DNA from: Phocoena phocoena | Lineage: Eukaryota; Chordata; Mammalia; Artiodactyla; Phocoenidae | Direction of reading: 5' to 3' | Assembly: GCF_963924675.1 (NCBI RefSeq) | Contig: NC_089231.1 | Location: forward strand, 70,421,691 to 70,485,690 | DNA: 64,000 nt | Part shown: positions 34,926-47,734 of the stretch, piece by piece | How the letters are laid out: every line of letters begins with the position of its first letter | Position numbering within the stretch: the first letter of the stretch is position 1 | Made by a program: the position numbers and the translations under genes | Notes under the pieces: model-generated | What the model was told of the DNA's origin: nothing | Database searches by the model: none | Seen by the model: only the letters and a program-made list of their open reading frames with translations

Positions 34926-36119
34926 AAAAAATCTAAATGATGAAAAAATATCCATGATGAACAATGTGTCCACATTTTAAACAAAGACAGGATCAGCATT
35001 ACTGATTTGTTTCCCTCTTGCCTCGGGCTCTAATACAGCTTAGCATAGCGCCATTATTTATCCTATTTAAAAATGTGATGTTTTGTTCGTCATTGTTTTT
35101 GGGCATTCGTTTTTAAACGTTGCATTAAAATGTTATTGATCTTGATTACTGAGTTGGGGGCACCCCCTTAAATTTTGCGGTCAAAGCCTCATCATCCCGA
35201 CCCTGCCAGGCAAACCTCTCGCTCTCCGTTGGGTGGCCAGGCGCTCCCTGGCCACTTTCCCCCTTCCGGCTCCCATTGGGCAGATGAGGCTGGTGAGGCC
35301 CATGGCAAGAAAGGCTGTGAGTTTGCCTGGCCTGAGGCTAGAGTGGGGTCTCTGTGTCACCTCCTCTGGCCCAGAGCATTTGGCCTCTTGGCCACCTTCT
35401 TCCCTCTGTCCTCCGTCTCCTCTCCTTTGAGGTGGTCCCTGGATCCCCCGGCACCTCTCACCTGGCCTCCAGCCCTCGTCTACTAAGCCATCCTACACTA
35501 GAAAAAGCCGTGTCCACCCCCAGAGCCCCAACCTCACCAGCGCTCACCACTTCCCACTGCCCCCAGGATAACGCCAAGCTCCTTACTTACAGCCTGGGCC
35601 CCGCCAACCTCCTTTGCCCACCCTCTTGCCCCCCCATTGCTGACTTCTGTCTCACATGTTCGTGTGGAACCCATATTTATCCAAGAGCTACAGCATCAGC
35701 CTCAGCCCTATGTGCTTTCTCACAGTTAAGCCTCCATCTCACTTAAATCCTCGCCGCAGCCTTGCTAGTAAGAGTTGGTGGACCCATTTTACAGATGAGG
35801 AAACTGAGGCCCAGGGAGAGGAGAGGACACTGCTAGGGGCCTGGAGCGGAGGCAGGTGTAGACCCGGGCCGACTGACCACATACCTGGGACTCTGTCCTC
35901 TGCTGGCAATGGAGGTGCACACGCCTTGTTCTGCTTCCCCTCAGGGCCCTGTGTGCAGTGTCTGAGGCCAAGGTCACCCCCACTCCGGTCCCTGATGTCC
36001 TCCACCCACTTCTGACTGGAGTTACTCTCCAAGGTCACGTGCTGGCGTGTGAGGCCAGCATGGGTGGATGTCACATGCCTTTCATAATAGTTCCATTGTC
36101 TCTGATTTTTATTTATTTA

Positions 36120-36256
36120 TTTTAAATATTTATTTATTTATTTTTTGCCCGTGCCACACGGCATGTAGGATCTTAGTTCCCTGACCAGGGATCGAACCTG
36201 GGCCCCCTGCAGTGGAAGCGCAGAGTCTTAACCACTGGACCGCCAGGGAAGTGTCT
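36120..36256 (-). repeat. Short CHR-type SINE
   Basis: ATCTTAGTTCCCTGACCAGG, then GGACCGCCAGGGAAGTG, with an A+T tail complement. Confidence 0.88.
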
Positions 36257-36587
36257 TTTATCTTTTAAATAAAATCAAAACGGCTAAACCACACCCCAGA
36301 ATATGCCATTGAGCTTTTCCTGGTACACACCCTTCCCATGCTCTCGTTTGATGGTGGAGCGAGGAAATGGGCAGGGTGAGGGAGGAATGGGACCCAGGGC
36401 CCTCCTGAGGCAGGGGTGCAGCTCTTGGCTCCCCGAGTCACAGTCTTTGTTTCCCAGGGGCCCGGGAATCTGGATAGGAAAAAAAAATGACATCTTTATT
36501 TATACTAATTAACATCTCCAGGCATCAGTGTAGGTGACAAATGGCAGTCATATAGTAGCAGCAGTAGTTGGGCCTTGGTCACCAACA

Positions 36588-36795
36588 GAAACCGTATGTA
36601 TCTTCATATCATATTCCTGTTGCCGCAGACACCTCTACCCGTCACGACACGCAAATGACGGTCGTTACGAGGCCCACCGCTCGATCTGGTTATTCATGGC
36701 TCTAATCAAGCAGCGTATAGGTGACAGTATCACAGCGTCTTCATCAGTGTGTTCTTAGCCGGACTCGACTATAAATGGTTTCCTTTTACTCTTAC
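36588..36795. other. CpG-retaining intronic segment, unassigned
   Basis: About 15 CpGs in some 210 bp at roughly 47% G+C, clustered around CCCGTCACGACACGCAAATG and following. It does not match the SINEs, L1s or MIRs of the window. No convincing ORF. Function unknown; it may be a conserved non-coding element or an old repeat. Confidence 0.5.
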
Positions 36796-37639
36796 GTAAT
36801 TGATTCCATTTAAAAACACTCTTCTGGGAAGGGGTCCGTAGGTTTCACCAGATGGCTGACAGGGTCCATGGCAGCAGAAAGGTCAAAGACCCCATTGGGT
36901 GTGGGTTCGAGTCCTACCGCTGCCCGGCACCGCCCTGAGAGCATGTGCAGCTGCTTCCCTAGTCTGCATTTCTTATTTGTGCCCTGATCAGAGAGGTGCT
37001 TTCTCCCTGTGGGTTGTGGGAGAGTCAGTGATGGTGCTGGACGCTGCCCTGTGCGGGGTCCGTCCGGCTGACCGTTGGGTGTGGCCCTGGGAGCTCTAGC
37101 ACCCGGATGTGCACGCTCCCTGTCCTGGGGTCCATCCCCCTCTGGGTGGCTTGTCTGTCTGTCCTGTGTCTGTTGCCCTGACACTCCTCACTGGCAGACC
37201 TGTGTCTCTCCTAAGAAACGATGTCACTTAAGCTCACGCTGTGTGCCAGCCTCACGACGGCCCACCAGGCGGGTGCGCTTTGCACTCTTATTCTGGAGAG
37301 GAGGCAAGTAAGACCCAGAAAGGAGAAGTCGCTGGCTCAGGGTCACACAGCTAGTGGGTGGGTGAGCCCAGATTGCACCTGGGCCTGTCCGGCTCTTGGC
37401 CTCCATGCTGGGACCACTGCAGTCCCCGAGCCTGGCCAGTACATAGCCCTCAAATGCTGAATTCAGTGCCCCACACAGTGTTTCATAGCTCAGGGGGAGG
37501 GGCAGCGCTCGGTAAATGCAGATCCCTGGGCTCCGTCGGGGAACTTCCAAATCAGAATATTTGGGGGCAGGACCCAGGAATCTGTCTTTTAAGAATTTCA
37601 GGTGATTCTGATGCGCGCAGAGGTTTCGAACCACCTTAA

Positions 37640-37800
37640 AGGGGAGAAATAACAGTGATACAGTAACAAAGCTCCGAGCGCCATCCGCTCGCGTTAGCAC
37701 CCACAGATGAGAAAACTGAGGCACAGAGAAGTTAGGTAACATCGCTGTTTACCTCCCCTGCTCCAACCAAGGCTGCATTGCTGGTAACCACCAGAACCGG
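37640..37800 (-). repeat. MIR SINE fragment
   Basis: ACAGATGAGAAAACTGAGGC then ACAGAGAAGTTAGGTAACAT: reversed core. Confidence 0.75.
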
Positions 37801-37894
37801 ACTCCAAGCCCAGTGTGTACAGCTCCCACTACAGTGCTCGTCCCACCCCCCAACCCCTACTTCTGGAAGCTTCTAGACAGAGGAATGGAGACAG

Positions 37895-37924
37895 GTCGTG
37901 TGTGTGTGTGTGTGTGTGTGTTGT
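37895..37924 (+). repeat. TG dinucleotide microsatellite
   Basis: About 12 TG units after CAGGTCG. Confidence 0.92.
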
Positions 37925-38184
37925 GTGGCGTGGGTGAAGGAAGCCCGGGCCTTGCAAGGTCACCCTGGCCTTTTCCTGTTTACACTCTTGATCAGGAGGG
38001 GCCCGTGTGTTCCCGAACAGGAAGCCCAGAGGGAGGGCTGCACCAGGCGCTGGGGGCAAGGCTGGGACGTGGGAGCCAAGAGGCTGAGCCGGTTACTGCC
38101 CCGGGGAGCTGCAGGACCTTGGACAGGCATCGCCCCCACCCGTGAGTTGGGCAGGGTAGAGGTTTGGGGCTGATGGTTAAAAGC

Positions 38185-38390
38185 TTGGCCTCTGGCATCA
38201 GACCGAGCTGGGTTCCACTTCAGGCTCAGACCGTTCCTATCTGTGTGACCTCGGGCTGCACGCTTCACCTCTCTGAGCCTCAGCTTCCGCCTCTGTCAAA
38301 CGGGGCTAATAAGCGTGCCTCGCCCTACTCCCCGGGTTGTTAGAGGCAAAATGCACAGCAAAGTGCCAGGCACACACAAGTCTCTGCTTA
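38185..38390 (+). repeat. MIR SINE fossil
   Basis: GGCCTCTGGCATCAGACCGA, TGTGTGACCTCGGGCTGCAC and GAGCCTCAGCTTCCGCCTCT in sense order. Confidence 0.85.
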
Positions 38391-39239
38391 AATCTTTACT
38401 TGGCAACAGGCCAGGCACCGGATGATTCTGTGTGCACACATGCATTTCTTTTTCTAAAAAATATCAAATATTTTCCCGAGTTGTCCATTTTTCTCACCAG
38501 AGGCCGGCTGCCTGAGTCCTCCCACTAGGCCTTCTGAGATTGGGCCCAGAACCCGAATATGCACCGGCTTCCACGGTCACTCACGACATTTGCATTTTGT
38601 GAGTTTGTCCTAGTTCCCCTGGGAGCTCATACGGAGCAGGGGCCTGGCCCGATGGCCTGAGGGACGCATCGAGGTTGCCGCCTGACTTCGTTAATAGTCT
38701 CGCTGGAATCCAGCCGTGTGTGTTACTGGATGTGCTGTTTCTGGCTGTTTTCACGGTGCAGAGGCAGAGTGGGTAGCTGTCACAGACCCTCTGACCCACG
38801 GGGCCAAAATCATCGGCTTCCTGGCCCTTCACAGAAGTTTGCCAACCCCGCCTCACCGGGCCACTGGCTTCTTCGTCTTCGGGTTCCTTCCAGTCTTCAT
38901 CCACGTGCTGTGATGACAATTATCATAATACTCAGTGCTGACGTTTTTGCACGTCCGTGCTGGGCACAATGAAGTTGTGGAATTCCTCATGACTCTATTT
39001 GTCCCAAATGTTACTCCCATTTCTCAGATGGCAACACTGAGGCTTGGAGAGCTGGATTGACGCAGGACACCCAGCCTCTGAGTACAAGAGCCAAGAAGTA
39101 ACCTCCGCCCTCATCACTCCCTACCCTGAGCTTGTGCCAACAGGGTGCTGAACTGGGCCTCTGAGAGGGAGGCAGGGTGGCACGTGGGGGTCCAGCTTTG
39201 ATCATTTTAGGTTAAAAAAAAAAATGCAATGCTCATCAG

Positions 39240-39710
39240 GAAGGAGAGATCTAGGAGCATGGGCTATGGAGAGAGAGGAAGATTTGGGTTTTCCTTTCAC
39301 TTCCCTGCTTACCAGCTGTGTGGCCTTGGGCAGGTGAACCTACTTCTCTGAGCCCCAGTAAAGAGATGGTTAATAAGGGGGCTTCCCTGGTGGCGCAGTG
39401 GTTGAGAGTCTGCCTGCCGATGCAGGGGACACGGGTTCGTGCCCCGGTCCGGGAAGATCCCACATGCCGTGGAGCGGCTGGGCCCGTGAGCCATGGCCGC
39501 TGAGCCTGCACATCCGGAGCCTGTGCTCCGCAGCGGGAGAGGCCACAGCAGTGAGAGGCCCACGTACCGCAAAAAAAAAAAAAAGATGGTTAATAAGGGA
39601 GAGTCAGATGGGATCATGGACAGGGTAGTGAGGACAAAATTCCATGATATATGTAAAACCCTTAGTTCAGTACCTGGTGCACAGAAAGTGCTTGGTAAGT
39701 ATGAGCTAAT
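39240..39710 (+). repeat. MIR fossil interrupted by a young SINE
   Basis: The left part contains CCAGCTGTGTGGCCTTGGGC and the right part TTCAGTACCTGGTGCACAGA. The SINE at 39380-39583 splits them. Confidence 0.75.
39364..39599 (+). repeat. Toothed-whale CHR-subfamily SINE with perfect 16-bp TSD
   Basis: GCTTCCCTGGTGGCGCAGTG, CGGGTTCGTGCCCCGGTCCG and a GTACCGCA(n) end. AGATGGTTAATAAGGG flanks it at 39364-39379 and 39584-39599. The pure A tail and exact duplication indicate a young insertion. Confidence 0.96.
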
Positions 39711-40264
39711 ATTTCTAAGGCCGCGCTCCAGCCTGGCTTTTCTTCTTTCCTCTTGAGCCACCCCATGGTGCTTCTTACGCTCAAGAGGTTCTTGGGAACC
39801 TCTTGATCTGCCGAGCTTGGAGAAATCATGCAGAATTGGAAAGTTCAAATGAGTCTGACCCCTTAGGGCATGTCTTCCCCTCCCACGGAGGACATTACAC
39901 AATCACAGTCGGGATTATCTGATGTGCTGGTTTCCTGGATCCCCACTAGAACATCGTCTCCGTTAAGGGCAGAGGCCTTGGCGTGCCGCCCTTGAGGTGT
40001 TCCAGCATCTACTTCCAAGCATAGTACGTTATCAGTAAACATTCGGGGAATGAATGAATCCGGCCTAAGAGCATCTTGAAGACTGACCAGCCCCCCTCCC
40101 CTCCCCTTCCTTCCAGTGGCCATTCAGGGCAGCCCATGGGTCAGTGGGAAGGGAGCGAAGTCCTCTCCCATCCTCTCCTGCTGCCCCCATTTTATGAGCC
40201 ACGTGACACGAGACAAAGGATGTTATTGTTAAGACAGAACCAGATTTGGAAACTGGGTTTCCCT

Positions 40265-40530
40265 CTTAGTAAGGCACACTTGCTATGTGCCAGGTTCTGT
40301 TCTAACACGTTCTAACATTTATACTTCCCAATACTCATATGAGGCTAGTCCCACATTTACACTGGCCACATTTCTAGTGCCCTGGGGCCGTACATGAGCC
40401 TCCTAGGAGGTATTGTTGTCATCTCCATTGTACAGAAGGAAACTGAGGCTCAGAGAGGTTAAGTGACTTGCCAAGATCACACAGCCAGTAGCTGGTGGAG
40501 CCAGGATTTGAGCCCAAGCAGTCTGACCCC
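40265..40530 (-). repeat. MIR SINE fossil
   Basis: TGCTATGTGCCAGGTTCTGT, AAACTGAGGCTCAGAGAGGT, TTGCCAAGATCACACAGCCA and GATTTGAGCCCAAGCAGTCT in order. Confidence 0.9.
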
Positions 40531-40599
40531 CTACTATGGCTGGCATACAATTCAAAAATTACTAGCCATTTTATTATTATATAGATCAAGGTAATATAA

Positions 40600-40975
40600 C
40601 AACACCATGTGTTCTTTTTTTTTGTTTTTTTTAAAAATAAATTTATTTATTTATTTATTTTTGGCTGCGTTGGGTTTTTGTTGCTGCGCAGGGGCTTTTC
40701 TCTAGTTGCTGTGAGCGGGGGCTACTCTTCGTTGCGGTGCGCGGGCTTCTCATTATGGTGGCTTCTCTTGTTGTGGAGCACGGGCTTTAGGTACGCAGGC
40801 TTCAGCAGGTGTGGTTCGCGGGCTCTAGAGCGCAGGCTCAGTAGTTGTGGCTCACGGGCTTAGTTGCTCTGCCGCATGTGGGATCTTCCCAGACCAGGGC
40901 TTGAACCCAGGTCTACTGCATTGGCAGGTGGATTCTTAACCACTGCGCCACCAGGGAAGCCCAACACCATGTGTT
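40600..40975 (-). repeat. CHR-type SINE, long form, perfect 14-bp TSD
   Basis: CAACACCATGTGTT at 40600-40613 and 40962-40975 flanks a full antisense copy (TTTTTGGCTGCGTTGGG to CACCAGGGAAGCC). Confidence 0.95.
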
Positions 40976-41329
40976 TTTAGGAGAAAAATATTATCACCTA
41001 CCACCCCTGTGGCATTTTGAGTCTGTTCTCTTCTCATTTTTCGTACATGGGGTTTGTGTTTGCCGGTTGACTTGGTGGTTTTGCTTTTTGGCACAGTCGT
41101 GCTTACCCTGAACCCCCACGGGGCTTTGTCATCCGTAAATTGGAGAACCAAGGCGCCCCCTCCCCCCTCCGCCCTGCCATTGAGTTATTGTGAGGATAAA
41201 ATGAGGTAGCGGTGTGGAACTCGCTTGGTCAGGTGTTAAATATGCAGTGGTGCTTAATAAATGCTGATGTTCCTCCTGCAAGAAAAGGAGGGCTCAGTGG
41301 CCCCTCCCCATGCCTCTCATGTGTCTTCC

Positions 41330-42125
41330 AAGTCTGCGTTGTCCAATAGAACTTTGTGTGAATGATGGGAATATTCTAGATCAGGGGCCTGAAAACTTTC
41401 TCTATAAATGACCAGATAGTAAATATTTCAGGTTTTGCGGAACACGTAGAATTTTTCTTATTGCTGCTGCTTCCCCCTCCCCCTCCCCCCAGCCCCGCCC
41501 CGCATCCTCTTCCTCCTCTTTCCCTTAAAAAAAAAAAAATATGTAAAAGTCATTCTTAGCTTGCAGGCCTTACAAAACAGGCTGAGGGGTGGATTTGGCC
41601 CAAGGGCCACCATGTGTTGACTCCATCCTAAATCTGCTCTGCCCAGTATGGTAGCCCCCAGGGGGCCACTGGGCTGTTGAATTGTGACCAGTGCCAATGA
41701 GGAGCTGGATTTTAAATTTTATTTAATTTTACTTTATTTATTTATTTTTAATCATTTTATTTTATTTTGGCTGCATTGGGTCTTCGTTGCTGTGTACCGG
41801 CTTTCTCTGGTTGCGGCGAGCGCGGGCTACTCTTCATTGAGGTGCATGGGCTTCTCATTGCGGTGGCTTCTCTTGTTGTGGAGCATGGGCTCTAGATGCG
41901 TGGGCTTCAGTAGTTGTGGCACGTGGGCTCAGTAGTTATGGCTCGCAGGCTCTTGAGTGCAGGCTCAGTAGTTGCGGCGCACGGGCTTAGTTGCTCCGTG
42001 GCATGTGGGATCTTCCTGGACCAGGGCTCGAACTCGTGTCCCCTGCATTGGAAGGTGGATTCTTAACCACTGCGCCACCAGGGAGGTCCCCATATTACTT
42101 AATTTAAATTTAAATACTGACCTGT
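41330..42125. mobile_element. Nested old DNA-transposon-like repeats plus SINE
   Basis: An element starting TTGTCCAATAGAACTTTGTG at 41340 is interrupted at 41392-41628 by a reverse relative of the repeat at 14905. It resumes at 41630-41735 and is broken again by the SINE at 41736-42092 before an AATTTAAATTTAAATA end. The outer element's reconstruction is inference. Confidence 0.55.
41736..42092 (-). repeat. CHR-type SINE, long form
   Basis: TTTTGGCTGCATTGGGTCTT to CGCCACCAGGGAGGTCCC, antisense. Confidence 0.9.
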
Positions 42126-42994
42126 GGCTAAAGCGTCATGTCGGAGTCTTGGCGTTGCAGCTCTGAGTGACTGAAGGCTCTGACAGCCCCGTTTCACCGC
42201 CCTGAAAGGGGCCGTGGGAGCTGCCTGCCTGGCAGGCCTCTTGAACTCTCTGGCATTTCAAGGGCTGCCTGAGGGCAGCTGGGCCTGAGCCATCTCGTCT
42301 CCGGAAAAGCTTCAAGGGCCCTGGTCCCTAATTGTGTTTGTTGTTGTTATTCCAAGAACCAGGCTTCTCTTCACTGGCCACCCATGTGCCCTGGGAATGC
42401 CAAGCCTGTGTATTCTGTAGCTGGGAGGAGGAGGAGGGTCTTGGAACCCTTCTCCTCCTGGGGTTAGATATACTAATCCCTGGTATTTCAGGGAGAGGAA
42501 AACAAACTGTATGGAGGCAAGGAGAGAGCGAATAGGAAGGGAAAGAGGACCCCAAAAATGGTCCTACGCCCAATGTATTTGCATCATGGCACAAATAAAA
42601 TAATTGCTGAGAGTTTTGAGTATTTGCTATTGTCTTGTTTAAACCTCCCAATAGCCCATTTTACAGCATAGGAAAACCGAGGCTCGGAAGAACAACAATC
42701 TACCTAGTCAGGGAATCATCCAACTCCAGAGCTGCATCCTTAAACCCCCCACCCCACCTCTTGGGCTGGGACTAAGCAGAGGGAAGATGAGCCTCAGACT
42801 CTGTGAAGAGATTTTTGCTCCCAGACCTCAATTTTCACATCTGTAAAATGGGAGAAGGCGAGAAGTGGACTAAAAATCTGCCACCCACCCCCTCCCCCAG
42901 TAAATGGTAAGGACATAGTAGTGACATGTACACCAAAATCTCCTTGGTTCCACATCAGCCAGGCTTCATGCCAGACCCCATGAGTTCACGGCCC

Positions 42995-43170
42995 ATTCCT
43001 TTAATGCAGTGGTTAAGAGCTGGGCGTCAGAGTCTCACAGATGTGGATGGCGATCCTGGTTCCCCGGGTCAGTTGCTCTTCCTCTGGTGTCATTTCCTCA
43101 CCTGTAAAATTGGGAGTATCGTACTTTCCTCGTTGGGGGATTAAATGGCACAAGGCACTCACAGCAGGCA
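42995..43170 (+). repeat. MIR SINE fossil
   Basis: TGCAGTGGTTAAGAGCTGGG and TTTCCTCACCTGTAAAATTG in sense order. Confidence 0.8.
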
Positions 43171-44089
43171 TTTGGTCAGTGTTAGGTGGCAGTGGCGGCA
43201 CGGCATTGTCCAACTCCAGGGGGCGCCATATTTGTCATAGGCTGGGTACGCAGTGCCCTTTGGAGTTGAGCAGTGCACAGCCTGTTCAACCATACCCAGC
43301 AATTCCAGATGGTGATTCGTGGTACAGTGGTGGTGGTTGTTGCTTCTTGTTATATTTACTCTTCCTGAAGCCCAAGGTCCCTGGGCCAAGAAGAAGGGAG
43401 AGCCCGGTTGTAAGAGACCCATTACTTCCTAAGGCAGCAGTGCCTTAGCTCAGGTTCTCAGCTGACATCCCTCTGCCTGAGAAGTGGGCCAGTTCACTCC
43501 CTGGCTGAGTCAGTGAATTTAGACCCCAGCTTCAACATCTTGGGCGGAGGTGGCCTGTCCCTGCCTTGCCGCTCGTCTCCCAGAGTCACTGTCGGGCACC
43601 CTTGGGAAGCCCAGCATCCCCTTCTGCCCCTCCGAGGGGGCCCAGCCCCTCTCCATAGCACCCACCCCTAATGCACCTAATGCAGCGTCTCTTCTGCCTC
43701 TGCAGGGCTCAACCCGTGGAGAGTCTTAGCAAGCAGCCACGAGGGCTAGATCCCAGGGATGAGAGTGTCCAGGGGAGGTAAGTGCTTCCCGAAGGTCCCC
43801 CAGAGACCCGGCTTCTCCAGGAACAGCCCCCAGCCTCCGGATTGGGCAGCCGAGCAAACTCCCCCAGGCAGCTCTCTCCTCTGTTAGAAATCCAGACAAA
43901 GCTGGATCCCAGCAGCGTGGAGAGGGCAGGCCTCTGTTCTTTCTCACCCCTTAGGAAAGTGATTCTCCTGGTGATGGGAGAAGGCTGAGTCCCCGAGCAG
44001 GCAGGACTTACCCGGCATTAGTGGGCAGATTCAAGCACGGCCAGAACCCAGCCCTCTGCGTGCCACCTTCCAGCCTCAGTGTTCTTGGC

Positions 44090-44295
44090 GTGCTTGCTTT
44101 GCCCTTCACACAAAAGCTCCCTGAACCTCATAATAGCTCCCTGAGAAAAGCTTCTTATCATCCCCCCTTATTTTGGAGAAGAAAACAGAAGCTCAGAGAG
44201 GCGAAGTCCCTTGTCCGGCTCTCCAGCTGGCAAGTGGCAGGGGCTGGATTTGAACCTGGGGCTGTAAGACTCCAAGTCTGAGGGTCTTAGCCACC
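44090..44295 (-). repeat. MIR SINE fossil
   Basis: AGAAGCTCAGAGAGGCGAAG, CTGGATTTGAACCTGGGGCT and GGTCTTAGCCACCAT. Confidence 0.75.
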
Positions 44296-44929
44296 ATCCT
44301 CACTGCCAGGATGCCGGGACACCTCCCTCGACAGGGTCCAACAGGGTGGTGCGGACGGAGGGCAGGCCGGAGTCCCTGGGCTGGGCCCTCTGGCCCTTCC
44401 TGGAATGGGCGGAGTCTCTGATTCTGGGTGGTCAGGAGGCCACCTTCTGCTTCGTAGGCTCCCAGCTGCTTTCCCTCTGCCAAGTGGCCCTGCCTTTGCT
44501 TCTCAAGCCATCCTCCAGGTCTGTGCAGTCTCCTCCTCACGGCTGACTTGCCCGCTTTGAGCTGTTTTCTCCTGGCGACTGAGATGAGCCCTTCGCTGGG
44601 TGCTGTCCAAGGAAAGTGAACAGCTCAGCCTCAGCCTGGTCTGACCCAGGCCTGCCACTCCAGCCATGCCATCCATCTCGGGCAAGTTGCCTCTTCTCTC
44701 TGAGCTGCTTGCTGGGCAGGAGGCATCCCTACCCCAGAGGTGGCGGAGAGGATCCCGCTACGTGAGGCATGGAATAAGCTTTAGCAGAGGACGTGCTCAG
44801 TCAATGTAAAACTCATGAGTTGATAACATTAAAAAAAATTCTGTCTATCCCTTCTTCCAGGCCTTTTCCCCTGGTATTTAGTATCCAAGTCACTTCCAAC
44901 CCCAAACAGAAGCTCGAAGAGTACGTAAA

Positions 44930-44975
44930 CACACACACAACACATGCACACGCACACACACACACACACACACAC
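44930..44975 (+). repeat. CA dinucleotide microsatellite
   Basis: ACACACACAACACATGCACA followed by an uninterrupted CA run. Confidence 0.95.
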
Positions 44976-46159
44976 GGGCAGGCACACTGTGTCTATCCTT
45001 TTTGGAAACCACTTTCCCAAATTATCCCCTTTTCTCCCTTTCTCTGCATCCCCCATCGCCATCTGTTCCCCAAAGCTTCAGTCTCTCACTCCCCACCAAG
45101 TGTCAGGAAGAAAGGGTGATTGTACTAATTCAAGCTAAAGTGTGATTGACAGTCCCCCAGGGTTTTGACACTGAAATAATAATCGTTGGCAGAATTCTAC
45201 TCTCAGGTCTAAGGAGAGAATTTCAGTGAGCATTTAAAGAAGCCGAGAGCTCCATAGAGGGATTTCTGAGGGACTTTGTGTCCTGTCCAGCCTGCTTCCC
45301 CGCTGAAAGTAGCCCTGGAATTAGATTTCCCCTGCCAGACATGAATCCAGTGTACACATTAACTGCCAGCAGTTTCAGCAGCATATGACAGGCTCAGGTT
45401 TCTGGGGAGAGGGTCCCCAGCTATTTTCTGATGCTCAGAGAAGCCAGCAACCCCCGGATGAGACTCATCTTTGCTTTGTCAGTTGCTTCTAGAATCCTCA
45501 CAGCAGCCTTTGAGGTCAGTGGACCCACCCGTCTTTGTAGCTGAGGAAACTGTGGCTTAGATGGAGGAAGTAACTCTCCCGAAGACACATGGCCAGGAAA
45601 TGCCAGGGCCTCTTAGCAGTTTCGACCCCAGGCCCCGAGGCTGTGTGCTTCTTCAGCTTTGATGTTTATTTTCCACTTGCTATGGCCTGAGGGGCCCCAG
45701 GCAGCCCAGGCCCTCGTGGGTGGATTGGTCCAGCTGCCAACCGGGTCCTTTAGTGGTTTCCGGTGAACCTCCCATCCAAAGAAGAAAGCCGCCTCCCACT
45801 CCTTTCCCTTCAGACCCTGTCCCATTCGCCAAGCCACCTGAAGCCCCCCGGCATGCTGGGCTCTTTCCTGCCTGTTACTTTGCACTGGCTGTTCCCTTTG
45901 CCAGGAACTCCCTTCTCTCTCTTCTCCACCTGGCTGTTCAAAACTTCCCTGTCCACTGCTTAGAACTCGGCACAAGGGCTGCCTCCTACAGGAAACCTTC
46001 CCTCACCTACACAGGTCGAACCTGTCACCCCCTTCCTAGTGTGGGTCCACAGTATGAGTGGACTCGGGGGGCTGAGGCTGTGTCTCTTAACTCCATAGCC
46101 CAACTCCCGCACACAGTAGGAACTCATGAAATGTCGGGGTAAGTGAATAACCAGTCAGT

Positions 46160-46385
46160 GATCATGGCTAATATTCTTTCAAATGCTCCCAATGTGCCGG
46201 GCACATTCTTAAGTTCTTAAAGGGGGTCATTTAATGTTCATAATAGCCCTTTGAGGTGGACACTCTTAGACCCATTTTACAGATGAGGCTCAGAGAAGTG
46301 AAGTCTGTTGCCCAAGCTCACACAGCCACACAGGAAATGGCAGAGCTGGGATTTGAACCCAGGTCTGTCTGACTCCTTGAATGCC
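46160..46385 (-). repeat. MIR SINE fossil
   Basis: CCAATGTGCCGGGCACATTC, CATTTTACAGATGAGGCTCA and GATTTGAACCCAGGTCTGTC in order. Confidence 0.88.
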
Positions 46386-47734
46386 CAGAGACCTCAGGCC
46401 CTCACTTGGATTCTAGAAAGAGGTGAGAGAGGAAACGAAGGTTCTGAAACACAGCAGGGGTGAGGCAGAGAAGGGCTGGGTGGTCGGAGGTGGGCTGTCT
46501 GTCCAGCATCTGGGTCTGCACCTTTAGCGTTGGGCTGAGGTTGCGTAATCAAAGGGCCTTGAGGGTGAATTGGGGAGGAGGATAGATCTGACGTTTGAGT
46601 GACTAGAGAAGGGGTGGCTGGGCTGGTGGACCCCTACTCTTTGAAACCAGCCCCTACCTAAAGAATTGGCATTGAGGTCTCATCATCTTTATTAGTGACA
46701 TTTGGGAGGGGTGAGGAGCTAGGCCCAGGGTCATAATTCATGTCCTAAGTCATCCCCTCCCCCTGTTCGCACGTCACCCCCCGAGTCTGAGCATCCCCAA
46801 GTCTCCGCAGGACACGGGCAGGAGCCTCCTGACTGACCTCCCCGCCTCCGTTCCCACCCCTGCAGGCCCTCTCCCCAGGGGCTGCCCGTAGAGTAAGTCC
46901 AGCTCCTTCCCCATCCCCTGAGGACCCCATCTTCCCCTTCCCTCCCCTCCAGCCCCAGAAGCCTGCTCTCAGGTTCTTGAACACACCAAACCCTCTCTCT
47001 CCCATCTTGGGGTTTTGCACTCTCCGTTCCCTCTGCCTGGAGCACCCTTCCCACACATTTTCACACCGCCAGCTCCCTCTCATCCAGGTCTCAGCTTGGA
47101 CGTCACCTCCTCCTTAACCTCCCTCTTCCTTCCCCTTCTTGATCTCTCTCATGGTGTCCAGCTTATTTCTTTGCAAGCCATTATCACGGTCTGGCGGTAG
47201 CTTGTGTACCGTCCACATCCCCCACTCAGTGGTAAGCTCCTTGAGGCCAGAGGCCTGGCTGTCTCGTCCACCGTCCTGTCTCCAGCCTCGAGCAGGTGCC
47301 TGAAACCTTTTTATTGCTTCCGAGTGAAGGCTGAACGAACGGACGGCGATTCTGGAAGAAGCCCAGACCAGGATATTTTGCACCTTCTGAAAAGCCTCTC
47401 CTGCAGCGGCAGACTGTGGCCACTCAGAGCAGACACAGAGCCGGCTGGTGAGCCTGCTGGCCTGGGTCAAAATCATGGACCCTGGCTTGGCCGCTTTCCA
47501 GCTGGACAACGGTGAACAGTCGCTCTGTACCTTGGTTCCCTCCTCGCTGTACCATAATCATTTCCTAGCACTTACTCTGGGCCAGGCCCCGCTCGTTGGA
47601 CCCAAGCACGTTCTGTAAATACTTGTTAAGCATCTACTAGGGGCCAGGCACCGTGCTAGGAGCTGGGGAGACGGCCGTGAACAAAACAGGCAAAACCCCT
47701 GTCTTTATCAAACGACTGTGCTGCTGAAATCTGA

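Noticed and set aside
39309..39902. Antisense open frame of 197 codons
   Set aside because: Its middle is the reversed SINE; similar peptides recur at each SINE copy.
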